A stretch of DNA of 64,000 nucleotides. It comes from Paenibacillus sp. FSL R5-0766 (GTDB lineage: Bacteria > Bacillota > Bacilli > Paenibacillales > Paenibacillaceae). Position 1 is the stretch's first letter. Each line of letters opens with the position of its first letter. Positions 9,301-18,419 of this stretch are shown here, piece by piece. The stretch is from the NCBI RefSeq assembly GCF_037971845.1, contig NZ_CP150227.1, positions 2,542,001 to 2,606,000 of the forward strand. Direction: 5' to 3'. The position numbers and the translations under genes are program-made. A model generated the notes under the pieces. The model saw nothing but the letters and a program-made list of their open reading frames with translations, was not told the origin of the DNA and ran no database searches.

Positions 9301-10419
9301 ATGAATGAAACGATTATAAAAGAACAATCCATACCTGTATATATACTGTCAGGTTTTTTGGGGAGTGGCAAAACAACACTGCTTGTTCAGTTGATCGAAC
9401 ATTGGCAACAGCAGGGTTTGCGTCCCGCAGTGGTTATGAATGAGTTAGGCGAAGTCAATCTGGATGGTCAGATTGTGGATTCCACCGTTCCGATGACAGA
9501 GATGTTAGGTGGATGCATCTGTTGTACCGTACGTGGCGACTTGGGATTGCAACTTGCTGATCTCGTTCAAGAGGAATCACCGGATGTGATCATCATTGAA
9601 GCAACCGGTGCCGCGAACCCAATGGAGATTCTGGATGCGGTAACGGAGACCTCACTCTACATGCGACTGGAACTGAAAAGTCTCATTACCGTTGTGGATG
9701 CAGCACATCTATCTGGTCTGTATCAGGAGCAGAAGGGGCAGACGTTCAAACTGATGCAGGAGCAGATTCGTTGTGCATCTGTGCTTCTCTTGAACAAAAC
9801 GGATCGGGTGAGTGCACAGGAACTGAAGGATCTGGAGCAGCTTTTGGCAAAATGGAATGGCTTCGCACCTGTAATCCCTACGGTCAAATGTGAGGTGGAG
9901 ATGGATCTGTTGCTTCGCAGTGGGGCAGACGTGCATGTACGTGATTCAGCTTCTGAAGCTGATAAGCTGGCTCACCAAGAGCAACATGTGCATACGGAAA
10001 CCTGTGGTACACATGGTTGCAGTCATGGTCATGAACATACAGATCATACAGTCCAAGACGATGCTACTAATACTGACGCACCCCATAGCCATGTCCATAA
10101 CCACGGTCACGAGCATTCCGCTCCCCATGCATCACACGAACATGTCATGGTGTATACGCATTATTTCAGTCATCCGGTGAACAGCGAATCATTTGAACAA
10201 TTTGTATCTGCTTTGCCACGGGACGTGTATCGAGCAAAAGGCATTTTATCGTTTAGTGACACGGCGAGCCGTTTCTGGTTCCAGTATGCTTACCGTGAAT
10301 CGGATTACATGAAGATTACACCTCAGGGAGATGTCCCTAATGTTGCAGTGTTTATAGGTGAACATTTTGACCAAACTGTCATTCGTGACCAATTACTGGA
10401 ATTGGAAGCGATAAAGTAG
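9301..10419 (+). CDS. CobW/COG0523 family GTPase, metal chaperone
   Basis: A 372-residue G3E-family GTPase. The P-loop LSGFLGSGKTT lies at residues 16-26, the CxCC metal motif in GGCICC near residue 73, and the base-specificity motif LNKTD near 166. A long His-rich stretch (about residues 225-285; for example THGCSHGHEH and SHVHNHGHEH) links the GTPase to the C-terminal CobW domain. This points to a metallochaperone for zinc, or for cobalt or nickel, rather than a cobalamin enzyme. A cysteine-rich copper-type protein follows 73 bases later, suggesting a metal-handling pair. No convincing Zur box was found upstream. Confidence 0.88.
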   Translation: MNETIIKEQSIPVYILSGFLGSGKTTLLVQLIEHWQQQGLRPAVVMNELGEVNLDGQIVDSTVPMTEMLGGCICCTVRGDLGLQLADLVQEESPDVIIIEATGAANPMEILDAVTETSLYMRLELKSLITVVDAAHLSGLYQEQKGQTFKLMQEQIRCASVLLLNKTDRVSAQELKDLEQLLAKWNGFAPVIPTVKCEVEMDLLLRSGADVHVRDSASEADKLAHQEQHVHTETCGTHGCSHGHEHTDHTVQDDATNTDAPHSHVHNHGHEHSAPHASHEHVMVYTHYFSHPVNSESFEQFVSALPRDVYRAKGILSFSDTASRFWFQYAYRESDYMKITPQGDVPNVAVFIGEHFDQTVIRDQLLELEAIK

Positions 10420-10492
10420 GTTAGATGATTCAATATTCCTCCGAACTGGGTATTAAAAAGCATAGCAAACTTTGCCTGGGAGGTAACTTTAA

Positions 10493-10828
10493 ATGACACA
10501 ACAACAATATCAACAATGTATCGATGCTTGCCTGGAGTGCATGAATGCTTGCAACGTATGTTACATATCGAGTCTGAAAGAATATGATCTGGCGATGCTG
10601 CGTGATTGCATTCGTTTGAATCGTGAATGTGCGGAGATCTGCAGTTTTGCTGCACAAGCGATGACACGTGGAAGTGATTTCATTGCTGAAATATGTGAAT
10701 TGTGTGTGAAAGCTTGTGAAGCTTGCGCCGCTGAGTGTGGCAAACACCACCATGATCACTGCCAAGCATGTGCAGAGGCTTGCCGCAGATGTGCAGAAGC
10801 TTGCCGGTTGATGGCAGCAGTGGCGTAA
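10493..10828 (+). CDS. Four-helix-bundle copper-binding protein (DUF326/Csp-like)
   Basis: 111 residues with 16 cysteines spaced as helical CxxxC and CxxC repeats (CIDACLECMNACNVC, CELCVKACEACAAEC, CQACAEACRRCAEACR). This matches Csp copper-storage proteins, in which cysteines lining a four-helix bundle hold Cu(I). A HHHDH patch sits before the last helix. No signal peptide is seen, so it is cytosolic (Csp3-like by inference). GGGAGG precedes ATG 10493. Confidence 0.88.
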   Translation: MTQQQYQQCIDACLECMNACNVCYISSLKEYDLAMLRDCIRLNRECAEICSFAAQAMTRGSDFIAEICELCVKACEACAAECGKHHHDHCQACAEACRRCAEACRLMAAVA

Positions 10829-10875
10829 ATATTATTTCACTGGAATATATAATTAAAACCGATAATGACCGTTGT

Positions 10876-10951
10876 CCCCCTAAGGGAAGGCAGTGAACAC
10901 AGGCATCTGAGACGATGTGCCTATGTGTTGCCTTTCAGTAGGGGATTTTTA
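10876..10951 (+). terminator. Extended hairpin terminator after the Csp gene
   Basis: Outer arms CCCCTA / TAGGGG, middle arms AAGGCA / TGCCTT and an inner AGGCA / TGCCT stem, ending in ATTTTT. It separates the metal genes from the argS T-box promoter. Confidence 0.65.
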
Positions 10952-10958
10952 ATGCAGG

Positions 10959-10987
10959 TTGCCAAGTCTGATCGTGGTATGTATAAT
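10959..10987 (+). promoter_or_regulatory. Sigma-A promoter of the argS T-box transcript
   Basis: TTGCCA, a 17-base spacer, then TATAAT. The T-box leader begins right after it, so it sets the probable 5' end near 10994. Confidence 0.7.
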
Positions 10988-10993
10988 GATGGC

Positions 10994-11320
10994 AATGAAT
11001 TGAAACGAAGAATATCAATGATCGGGAGAGTAGCCAGATCCATACATGACAGCGAGCCGGGAGAGGTGGAAGCCGGTATGACATGACCTGAGTGAACCGC
11101 ACCCGTGAGATGGTTATCCGAAAAGATGTACGTATCCCGATTGGGGATAGGCCATATCTGTCTGAGGGTAACCCGGCTTGCGACCGTTATACGCATCGAG
11201 CGGAACAGGTTCTACTGGTATGCATGTTGATGCATATTAGGAGTAGCTGTTCACCTAGAGTGGTACCGCGGGAACTGTTAATTCAGCTCTCGTCTCTTAT
11301 TTAGAGACGAGAGCTTTTTT
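10994..11320 (+). ncRNA. T-box riboswitch leader of argS
   Basis: The core T-box sequence TGGTACCGCGG is at 11261-11271, where uncharged tRNA 3' ends pair. The stem I region shows GGGAGAGTAG and AGCGAGCCGGGAG. In the specifier region GTGAACCGCACC, the triplet CGC (11098-11100) followed by a purine fits an arginine specifier. The leader ends in a terminator with 12-base arms AGCTCTCGTCTC / GAGACGAGAGCT plus T6 (11285-11320). Uncharged tRNA-Arg should favour the antiterminator and raise argS expression. Confidence 0.92.
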
Positions 11321-11364
11321 GTGTTTATTTTCAGCCAATAATGAATGGATAAGGAGTGTTTGAC

Positions 11365-13095
11365 ATGTTGATGAAGCAGGCTGCGGCCGATATTGCCCCT
11401 TTAACGGGATTGAATGAAGAAGAGGTTCTGAGATTACTGGAAGTCCCACCACAGGCGGAGATGGGTGATGCAGCATTCCCTTGTTTTGTATTAGCGAAGT
11501 CATTAAAGAAAGCACCGGCAGTCATTGCGACCGAGCTAGCAACGGGATTGCAGGCAGCAGGACTTGAAGCGACTCCCGCCGGGCCGTATGTAAATATCCG
11601 TTTTAATCGGGAGAAGCTCGCGCCGAATCTGCTGAAAGAACTGGGGAATGCCACATTTGGTAAGCTTCAGCTTGGTCAAGGTTCACGTGTTGTGATTGAT
11701 ATGTCTTCCCCTAACATCGCAAAACCCTTCGGAATCGGACATTTGCGTTCTACTGTAATCGGTGCAGCACTGTATCGGTTGTATAACGAAGCGGGTTATA
11801 CCTCTGTAAGTGTGAATCACTTGGGAGACTGGGGAACCCAGTTTGGCAAGCAGATCGCAGCATACAAACGGTGGGGCAATGATGAAGCGTTGCAGGCAGA
11901 CCCGATCCGTACGTCCCTGGAACTGTATGTGCGCTTCCACGATGAGGCGGAGAACGATCCTTCACTGGAGAATGAGGCACGCGAGTGGTTCCGCAAGCTG
12001 GAGCAAGGGGATGATGAAGCACAGCGGTTATGGGCGTTCTTTGTGGAAGTGAGCATGAAGGAATTCAACCGGATGTATGAACGCCTGAATGTACAGTTCG
12101 ACCATACGCTGGGAGAAAGCTTTTACAATGACAAGATGGGCGCAGTGGTTGAAGAACTCAAGACAAAAGGTTTACTTGAAGAGAGTGATGGAGCACTCGT
12201 GGTACGCCTGGAGGATGAGAACATGCCCCCGTGCCTGATTATCAAAAAAGATGGAACAACAATTTATCCTACTCGGGATTTAGCTACGGCAGTCTATCGT
12301 CATGAGGTGATGAAGGCAGATCGGTTGTTATACGTGGTCGGAGGCGAGCAGAAGTTACATTTCCGGCAGGTATTTGCGGTCCTATCCCGGATGGGTCATG
12401 AATGGTCTGCGAAGTGTGAACATATCCCGTTTGGATTAATGCGTTTTGAGGGACGGAGAATGTCTACCCGCCGCGGTAAAGTCATCTTTTTGCAGGAAGT
12501 GTTGGATGAGGCAGTCGCTCGTGCTTTGCAGATTATCCAGGAGAAAAACCCGAATCTGGAGAACCCTCAGAAGGTGGCTGAGGCGGTTGGTGTAGGTGCC
12601 ATTGTCTTCGGTGATCTGCGTAATAGTCGGTTAAACGATGTGGACTTCTCCTTGGAGGATGCGGTGAGTTTTGAAGGGGAGACCGGACCTTATGTGCAGT
12701 ATACCCATGCCCGGATTCAAAGTGTGCTTGCCAAGGCAGAAGAGGCGATCCACGTGGAAAATGAAAACCCTCTGTCTAACCCCAGTCTTGCGGATGGTGA
12801 GATTGACACAGTGACCACTCCATCCTGTATCGGAGATACCTCATGGGCATTACTGAAACTGCTTGGTGATTATCCCGAGTATTTGGAAAAAGCAATTCAT
12901 CGGAATGAGCCTTCGGTCATTGCCAAATATACAATAGATGTCGCTCAAGCGTTCAACCGCTTCTATCACGCCGAACGGATTGCGGATGCGTCATCTGATG
13001 TAAGGTCCTTCCGGGTGGCATTGGCCAAACGGACTGCCGAACGCCTCGCGTACAGTTTACATTTGCTAGGTGTGCAAGCTCCAGAGCGGATGTGA
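11365..13095 (+). CDS. argS: Arginyl-tRNA synthetase
   Basis: A 576-residue class I aminoacyl-tRNA synthetase. The HIGH-type site reads FGIGHLRS after SSPNIAKP; the KMSK-like loop reads RMSTRRGKV. The N-terminal Add1 domain and the C-terminal anticodon domain (FNRFYHAERI, RTAERLAYSLHLLGV) are present. ATG 11365 has AAGGAG eight bases upstream; the GTG at 11356 overlaps that ribosome site and is rejected. It is controlled by the preceding T-box. Confidence 0.97.
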   Translation: MLMKQAAADIAPLTGLNEEEVLRLLEVPPQAEMGDAAFPCFVLAKSLKKAPAVIATELATGLQAAGLEATPAGPYVNIRFNREKLAPNLLKELGNATFGKLQLGQGSRVVIDMSSPNIAKPFGIGHLRSTVIGAALYRLYNEAGYTSVSVNHLGDWGTQFGKQIAAYKRWGNDEALQADPIRTSLELYVRFHDEAENDPSLENEAREWFRKLEQGDDEAQRLWAFFVEVSMKEFNRMYERLNVQFDHTLGESFYNDKMGAVVEELKTKGLLEESDGALVVRLEDENMPPCLIIKKDGTTIYPTRDLATAVYRHEVMKADRLLYVVGGEQKLHFRQVFAVLSRMGHEWSAKCEHIPFGLMRFEGRRMSTRRGKVIFLQEVLDEAVARALQIIQEKNPNLENPQKVAEAVGVGAIVFGDLRNSRLNDVDFSLEDAVSFEGETGPYVQYTHARIQSVLAKAEEAIHVENENPLSNPSLADGEIDTVTTPSCIGDTSWALLKLLGDYPEYLEKAIHRNEPSVIAKYTIDVAQAFNRFYHAERIADASSDVRSFRVALAKRTAERLAYSLHLLGVQAPERM

Positions 13096-13101
13096 TCCCA
13101 G

Positions 13102-14157
13102 GTGATATGGAGTACAGGTGGACTTTTCAAAAAAGCCAATCAAGATGTACCAGACTCATCAGGTCGAGGTATGTTGCTTCAACAAGTGAGCAAGCGATTA
13201 GGTAATGCTCAAGTACTTGTTGAAATTAATCTGGAAGTGAAGCAGGGAGAATGTGCTGTGCTTGTTGGCAGAAACGGCTCGGGCAAAAGCACGTTGCTAC
13301 GTATGTTGGCAGGTATTTTGTTACCCGATACAGGATCGATCGAGCGCACAATGAAGGGTTCTCATGGGTATGCAGTAGATGGCCTGCCACGTTTACCCTT
13401 TACCTCTGGAGAGTATTTGTGGGACATGGGACGGATTCGGGGCATTCGCCCCGAAATACTGCGTGAGCGGATTAGAGAACTTAGTGAACTTTTATATCTC
13501 GATACCGCGATCGATCAGAAGTTACCCTTATTATCCAAGGGCACATTGCAAAAAGTAAATTTGATTCAGGCCCTGTTACCTGGACCGGGTGGTCTTTTGC
13601 TGCTGGATGAACCGTTGTCAGGCTTGGATATTCCAGCTCAAGAGGCAGTTGTATCCTTATTGGGACAATGGAAGGGTGAAGGGACATCCATCGTTACAGC
13701 TTGCCATGAACCGTTGCTTATTGAACGTTTGGCAGACCAGGTAATTGTGTTGAAGAAAGGCAGCGTGCTCCGCTACTGGAGTCGTGAAGATATACTTCAA
13801 GCTGGCGAACCGGTTGTACGTATTCAAAGTCTAACGGAAGCTGGAGAGGATCTGGTTAACGATCTATCGATTGTACAACAACCGGGAGTACTGTCTTTAG
13901 TTCGTAATACAAGCTCGGAGATATCCAATGCTTGGTTGTGGGATTGGAAAGTAGTTCAACAATCAACAGATGATGTCCTCAGCATGATTCTGGCATCCGG
14001 AGGTTCGGTTGTGTCTGTACAACAGGAAGAAAGTCAATTACATATGGAAAGTCTGCTGGAAGGACAACATCCAGCTGTACATGCGAGTCGTGGAGGTTTC
14101 ACAGAATCTGTGGACTTAAGCTCTTCCATGGATGATGCGGGGGGAGAAGCCGAATGA
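13102..14157 (+). CDS. ABC transporter ATP-binding protein
   Basis: A 351-residue ATPase with Walker A GRNGSGKST, a signature-like loop LSKGTLQKVNL in place of LSGGQ, Walker B LLLLDEPLSGLD and a switch His in TACHEP. About 130 residues after the ATPase core have no motif I recognise. The start is uncertain: GTG 13102 leaves 6 bases after argS, while a later ATG at 13171 would trim 23 residues. The stop overlaps the start of the membrane partner (ATGA). The weak signature motif suggests a divergent exporter or antibiotic-type transporter. Confidence 0.82.
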   Translation: MIWSTGGLFKKANQDVPDSSGRGMLLQQVSKRLGNAQVLVEINLEVKQGECAVLVGRNGSGKSTLLRMLAGILLPDTGSIERTMKGSHGYAVDGLPRLPFTSGEYLWDMGRIRGIRPEILRERIRELSELLYLDTAIDQKLPLLSKGTLQKVNLIQALLPGPGGLLLLDEPLSGLDIPAQEAVVSLLGQWKGEGTSIVTACHEPLLIERLADQVIVLKKGSVLRYWSREDILQAGEPVVRIQSLTEAGEDLVNDLSIVQQPGVLSLVRNTSSEISNAWLWDWKVVQQSTDDVLSMILASGGSVVSVQQEESQLHMESLLEGQHPAVHASRGGFTESVDLSSSMDDAGGEAE

Positions 14158-14864
14158 TCTATCTGACCCGATATTTGTTAAGGCATCACATTCGCTCACA
14201 GAAATATTTTGCACCGGTTATCTTTTATATCATCGCCATGCTGCTGATCTATTCCTACAAACCCAACCCTATTGCGGACAGTTACAGTGTCACGGCTATG
14301 CTGTTATTTCTGGCAGCTGCTTGGCTTGGAGTAATGGTGATGAATACCGAACCTGCAAAGCAGTATCAATTACTCGTCCTTCATGCAGGAAGCAGGCGTA
14401 AGGTTGTAACAAGTCAACTCATCTGTGCCTGGATAATGCAATTTATGCTCACCGCAATCACTGTGCTGTATCCCGTGTTCGCGGGAATGTTCGAGAGACA
14501 ACCTACAGGTGAGGAGTGGATGATGACTTGGTTAGGACATCTGGGGTTATCACTGCTGGGATTGGGCATCAGTGTATTCTTTCAAAAATCGTACATTCCC
14601 TTGCTTAGTCGAAGTATGCCTGCCCTCATTATTGTATTATTACTATCGTTTATCCAAGGTTCCTTAAGTGAACGTTTGCCTGAATCGTTAGAATGGCTTG
14701 GCCACATTCTTCCACCAGCCTTTTATCTTGTTCGTGAGATGATGTTATTTGATGAATCAAAGATGGACTCTTTTGTTTCGGTTATGCTGTGGACTGTGCT
14801 CTATGCATTGGGATTATTAATCATCCATGTGTGGCTGTCCGGAAGAAGAGATCTGCGGAGTTAG
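14154..14864 (+). CDS. ABC transporter membrane subunit (ABC-2-like)
   Basis: 236 residues with about six hydrophobic segments (YFAPVIFYIIAMLLIY, VTAMLLFLAAAWLGVMV, LTAITVLYPVFAGMF, LGLSLLGLGISVFF, ALIIVLLLSFIQG, VLYALGLLIIHVWL). It overlaps the ATPase gene by four bases, so the two are translationally coupled and should form one transporter. Substrate unknown. Confidence 0.75.
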   Translation: MIYLTRYLLRHHIRSQKYFAPVIFYIIAMLLIYSYKPNPIADSYSVTAMLLFLAAAWLGVMVMNTEPAKQYQLLVLHAGSRRKVVTSQLICAWIMQFMLTAITVLYPVFAGMFERQPTGEEWMMTWLGHLGLSLLGLGISVFFQKSYIPLLSRSMPALIIVLLLSFIQGSLSERLPESLEWLGHILPPAFYLVREMMLFDESKMDSFVSVMLWTVLYALGLLIIHVWLSGRRDLRS

Positions 14865-14963
14865 GAGACGCGCTTCCCGATAACTTGAATGTTGCTCTTG
14901 GTTTGGTTAGGATAGAGGGACATGGAATGGTTAACATTGTACGGTTGAAGGGGGCGCTCGCAT

Positions 14964-15509
14964 ATGCAAAATACAGATATCCAGAATGGTGACATGCTGG
15001 ACAGCGAACACTCCAGGGAATTGTTTGCCTATTACGGATTGGCAGTGTACTACGGGCAGGCGCTTGAACAGCAGCTGGTCAATCTGATTTTATTAATGAA
15101 AATGTCTCAGGGCAAAGCCGTGTCTGAAGAGGATCTGGAAGATCTGTACGAACGAAAGATGAGCAGTTCACTGGGGCAGCTCATTCACGAAGTGCGCCAT
15201 CATTTTACATTCTCTGAGGAAGAGACTCGCCAGTTGAATGAATTATGGCAACAACGTAACCGTATTGTACATCATTATTTCAAGGAACGAATTCACGAGA
15301 CATTCAGTCCGGAAGGACGATCACGTATGATTAAGGAATTGGAGGATTTCAAAGACCGTGCACAGGAGTTGGAGATCCGTCTTCAGCAATATACGGGTGC
15401 CTGGATCGCAGAGCTTGGTCTGGATGCCGAATCCGCAGCAGCTCTGCAAACGCTGGAGCGGATGCATACCGAGAGTATGCAAGCAAGGGCTTTGGAAGAG
15501 GATGAATGA
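14964..15509 (+). CDS. Hypothetical helical protein with an RX4H motif
   Basis: 181 residues, mostly charged helices. The central segment LWQQRNRIVHHYF contains R-N-R-I-V-H (about residues 97-102), which fits the RX4-6H motif of HEPN-fold proteins, a group that includes RNases and nucleic-acid-linked helical proteins. HEPN membership is an inference from one motif and helical content. The gene overlaps the next by four bases. GGGGG lies upstream of ATG 14964. Confidence 0.6.
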   Translation: MQNTDIQNGDMLDSEHSRELFAYYGLAVYYGQALEQQLVNLILLMKMSQGKAVSEEDLEDLYERKMSSSLGQLIHEVRHHFTFSEEETRQLNELWQQRNRIVHHYFKERIHETFSPEGRSRMIKELEDFKDRAQELEIRLQQYTGAWIAELGLDAESAAALQTLERMHTESMQARALEEDE

Positions 15510-16132
15510 CAAGCAAACGGATAACGAAACGCTGGATTGTAATTACGGCTCTAGCTGTAGTATTAGTTGGAATCCTGTGGACTGTGGTTACCGCAATCCG
15601 TATATCAGCATATACGGATGAGGATTCATCCAGGATATCGGATACAGCAATCATTCTGGGCGCAGCTGTGGCGGGGGATAACCCTTCACCTGTATTTCGC
15701 GAACGTATTGAACACGGGATTGAATTATACCGTCAGGGTACCGTTCGTAATCTGCTTTTCACAGGTGGGTCAAGTGGTGATGGAGAACATACGGAAGCTG
15801 AAGTGGGTCAGAAGTATGCCATTGCACATGGAGTAGATCCTGCGGACATTCGCATAGAGACCAAATCTAGAATTACCGAGGAGAATCTGGTCAATTCTAT
15901 TCCAATTGCTGAACAGGCCGGATATCAAACCTATACGATTGTGAGTGATCCGTTACATATGAAACGGGCCATGAAGCTGGCTGCCGGACTGGGTATGGAT
16001 GCCGTACCTTCTCCGACACGAACAACGGCTTATCGAACCTGGCGCAGCAAGTTTCCTTTTCTCGCAAGAGAGACCGTGATGTACATGGGATATACGATCA
16101 AAGGATGGATAGACAATCCGCAGCAGCCATGA
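15506..16132 (+). CDS. YdcF/DUF218 family membrane-anchored protein
   Basis: 208 residues. An N-terminal membrane anchor (VITALAVVLVGILWTVVTAI, about 12-32) precedes the DUF218 fold: DTAIILGAAV, ELYRQGTVRNLLFTGG, ESKSRI-type segment ETKSRITEEN, and IVSDPLHMKRAMKLA. The group includes SanA, YdcF and ElyC, linked to envelope and glycan-lipid homeostasis. ATGA overlap with the upstream RX4H gene suggests coupling. A bidirectional terminator follows. Confidence 0.85.
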   Translation: MTSKRITKRWIVITALAVVLVGILWTVVTAIRISAYTDEDSSRISDTAIILGAAVAGDNPSPVFRERIEHGIELYRQGTVRNLLFTGGSSGDGEHTEAEVGQKYAIAHGVDPADIRIETKSRITEENLVNSIPIAEQAGYQTYTIVSDPLHMKRAMKLAAGLGMDAVPSPTRTTAYRTWRSKFPFLARETVMYMGYTIKGWIDNPQQP

Positions 16133-16210
16133 GGTTGCACGCGGATTTTTTTTGTCTGGCCGAAATCGAAATAAACAGTATCGGAACCTGAATCCCGATG
16201 AAAATACAAA

Positions 16211-16265
16211 AAAACCGATCTACACGCAAACCCTGAAGTAGCTGTGTAGATCGGTTTTTGTTTTG
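16211..16265. terminator. Bidirectional terminator between ydcF-like gene and the ABC exporter
   Basis: Perfect 15-base arms AAAACCGATCTACAC / GTGTAGATCGGTTTT with T-runs on both strands. Confidence 0.88.
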
Positions 16266-16319
16266 CCGTCGAGTACATCATTTTGATTGGTTACTTAAAG
16301 AGCTTTCTGTTTTACTCTG

Positions 16320-18407
16320 TTATGCATTGCCTCCGGCAAAGGAGGTTGAGGTTGGAATGATCTCACCCGACGGATTCCCGCTGGTTGCACCCGCTGCTTG
16401 CGCACCTTGCTGAAGCTGATACATCTTATAATAGCGGCCTTTAAGCTCCATCAGTTCATCATGTGCACCTTGCTCAACGATACGCCCGCGATGCAGAACC
16501 AGAATCTGATCTGCTGAACGAATGGTGGAGAGACGGTGAGCAATGATGAAGGTGGTACGTCCTTTTTTGAGGACTTCGAGTGCGTTCTGAATCAATGCTT
16601 CCGTTTCCGTATCAATATTGGCTGTCGCTTCATCCAAAATGAGGATGGCCGGATCAAACGCCAGTGCACGAGCAAAGGAGATCAACTGACGCTGTCCAGC
16701 AGACAATGTGCTTCCTTTTTCGATGACAGGTTCGTCAAAGCCTTGAGGCAAATGAGCCAGTATACGTTCAGCGCCTACATCACGCAGCGCCTGTTCAATT
16801 CGTTCACGGGAGATCTTCTCATCGCCGAGACTGACGTTGGAAGCAATGGTGCCTGTGAACAGATACGGGTCCTGCAATACAATCCCCATATGTTCGCGAA
16901 TCCACTGTTTAGGCAGATCTTTGACATTCTGACCGTCAATCGTGATCTTGCCTTTTTGCGGGTCATAGAACCGGAATAGCAGGTTGATAATTGAGCTTTT
17001 ACCCGAACCGGTATGACCGACCAGAGCGACCGTCTGACCTTGGGATGCTTTGAATGAGATATTGTGAAGCACGTAATCTTTTTTATAGGCAAAGGATACA
17101 TCATCGAAGACAACATTCCCTTTGTATCTTGGCATGGAACCATCGGTTACAGCTTCTCCCTTTTCATCCATCAGCTCAAAGACGCGACCAGCAGATACGA
17201 GGGAGGAGTCCAGGTTGGCGAGTTGATTCACCATACCGGTGATTGGCTGGAACAAGCGACCCAGAACATCAACGAAGGCATACAGAACACCTAATGAGAT
17301 AATACTTGTGCCATCCAGCACACTGGAACCGAAGTACCACAGGACAACCGCAAAGGCGATATTCCGTAATACGTTAACCAGATTGTGTGAGGTGAAGGCA
17401 TTTAGGTTCAGCATTTTGTTCTGGTGTTTCATATAGTCATCATTCAGATCTTCGAATTCCTGTTTGGTTTGTTTCTGATGGCGGAATACGCGGATAATGG
17501 ACATTCCCTGAATGGACTCGTTAATGATTGCATTGATTTCACTCAGTCGGGATCGAATGATCGTGTTGTAGCGAGTGGCGAATTTGCGATAGAGCACAAT
17601 CCATGTAATGAGCATCGGCACCACGAATAATGAGATTAGACCCAGGCGAACATCAAGCAGGAAGAGTGCGACATACACACCTGTAATTGTGATGATTCCT
17701 GAGAAAAAGTTCGAAAGAACAGCAACGAACAGATCCTTGACGGCTTCTGTGTCGTTTGTGACCCGAGATACAACTTTACCTGCCGGCAGGTTATCAAAAA
17801 AGTGCACCGGCAGTCGCTGAATATGGGCATACACATCGTTACGCAGTCTTTGAATGACCTTGTTGGCCGAGGATTGCAGCCAGAAAGTTTTACCAAACTC
17901 CATAATGACCGAGATCACGAGGAAGATCATGTAATACACAATTAATTGATAAATGCTGGGCATCTCCGGTTTGTAAAAAGCAAACAGTTCACCCGCGGAC
18001 AGGGGTACTGCCGCATATTGGCCTGTCACTTCACCTGCGCGTGTAACTGTGAGGGTTCCATCCGCATATGTGCGGTCCCCATCAGGTGCATTGACCGGTT
18101 CGTTTACAAAATAAAAACTTCTGCCGGCTTGTAATACCCGCACTTCGGAACCTTTGTTTTCATCCGGTTCGAACAAGCCTTCGCGTTTGTAGTTCTTGCC
18201 GTTGTAGACTGCGGCTTCATCTGAAGCTGTCGTCTCATAGAAAGGCTGCTCAATCGCGAGCAAGTGATTGTCGATCATGGATTTGGCGATGAACGGCCCG
18301 GCAAGCTCGGCCGCAACACCAATGGTAAGCATAATTAATGCAGCGATAAATGTTCCTTTGGCTTTCAAGGCGTAATCAAGCAGCCTTTTGCCTGTATTAG
18401 ACTTCAA
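16320..18407 (-). CDS. bmrD: Heterodimeric ABC exporter, BmrD/YheH-type subunit
   Basis: 695 residues: exporter membrane domain with an extra periplasmic-side insertion of about 90 residues after TM1, then the nucleotide-binding domain. Walker A is GHTGSGKSS, the signature TLSAGQRQL, Walker B ILILDEATANID, followed by IAHRLSTI. The insertion and length match YheH/BmrD (about 673 aa) rather than its shorter partner. The stop of the partner gene is 12 bases upstream. These transporters expel antibiotics in Bacillus. Confidence 0.88.
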   Translation of the reverse strand: MKSNTGKRLLDYALKAKGTFIAALIMLTIGVAAELAGPFIAKSMIDNHLLAIEQPFYETTASDEAAVYNGKNYKREGLFEPDENKGSEVRVLQAGRSFYFVNEPVNAPDGDRTYADGTLTVTRAGEVTGQYAAVPLSAGELFAFYKPEMPSIYQLIVYYMIFLVISVIMEFGKTFWLQSSANKVIQRLRNDVYAHIQRLPVHFFDNLPAGKVVSRVTNDTEAVKDLFVAVLSNFFSGIITITGVYVALFLLDVRLGLISLFVVPMLITWIVLYRKFATRYNTIIRSRLSEINAIINESIQGMSIIRVFRHQKQTKQEFEDLNDDYMKHQNKMLNLNAFTSHNLVNVLRNIAFAVVLWYFGSSVLDGTSIISLGVLYAFVDVLGRLFQPITGMVNQLANLDSSLVSAGRVFELMDEKGEAVTDGSMPRYKGNVVFDDVSFAYKKDYVLHNISFKASQGQTVALVGHTGSGKSSIINLLFRFYDPQKGKITIDGQNVKDLPKQWIREHMGIVLQDPYLFTGTIASNVSLGDEKISRERIEQALRDVGAERILAHLPQGFDEPVIEKGSTLSAGQRQLISFARALAFDPAILILDEATANIDTETEALIQNALEVLKKGRTTFIIAHRLSTIRSADQILVLHRGRIVEQGAHDELMELKGRYYKMYQLQQGAQAAGATSGNPSGEIIPTSTSFAGGNA

Positions 18408-18419
18408 TGAATTGACCTC

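Noticed and set aside
11356..11358. GTG at 11356 as start of argS
   Set aside because: It overlaps the AAGGAG ribosome site; ATG 11365 has correct spacing.
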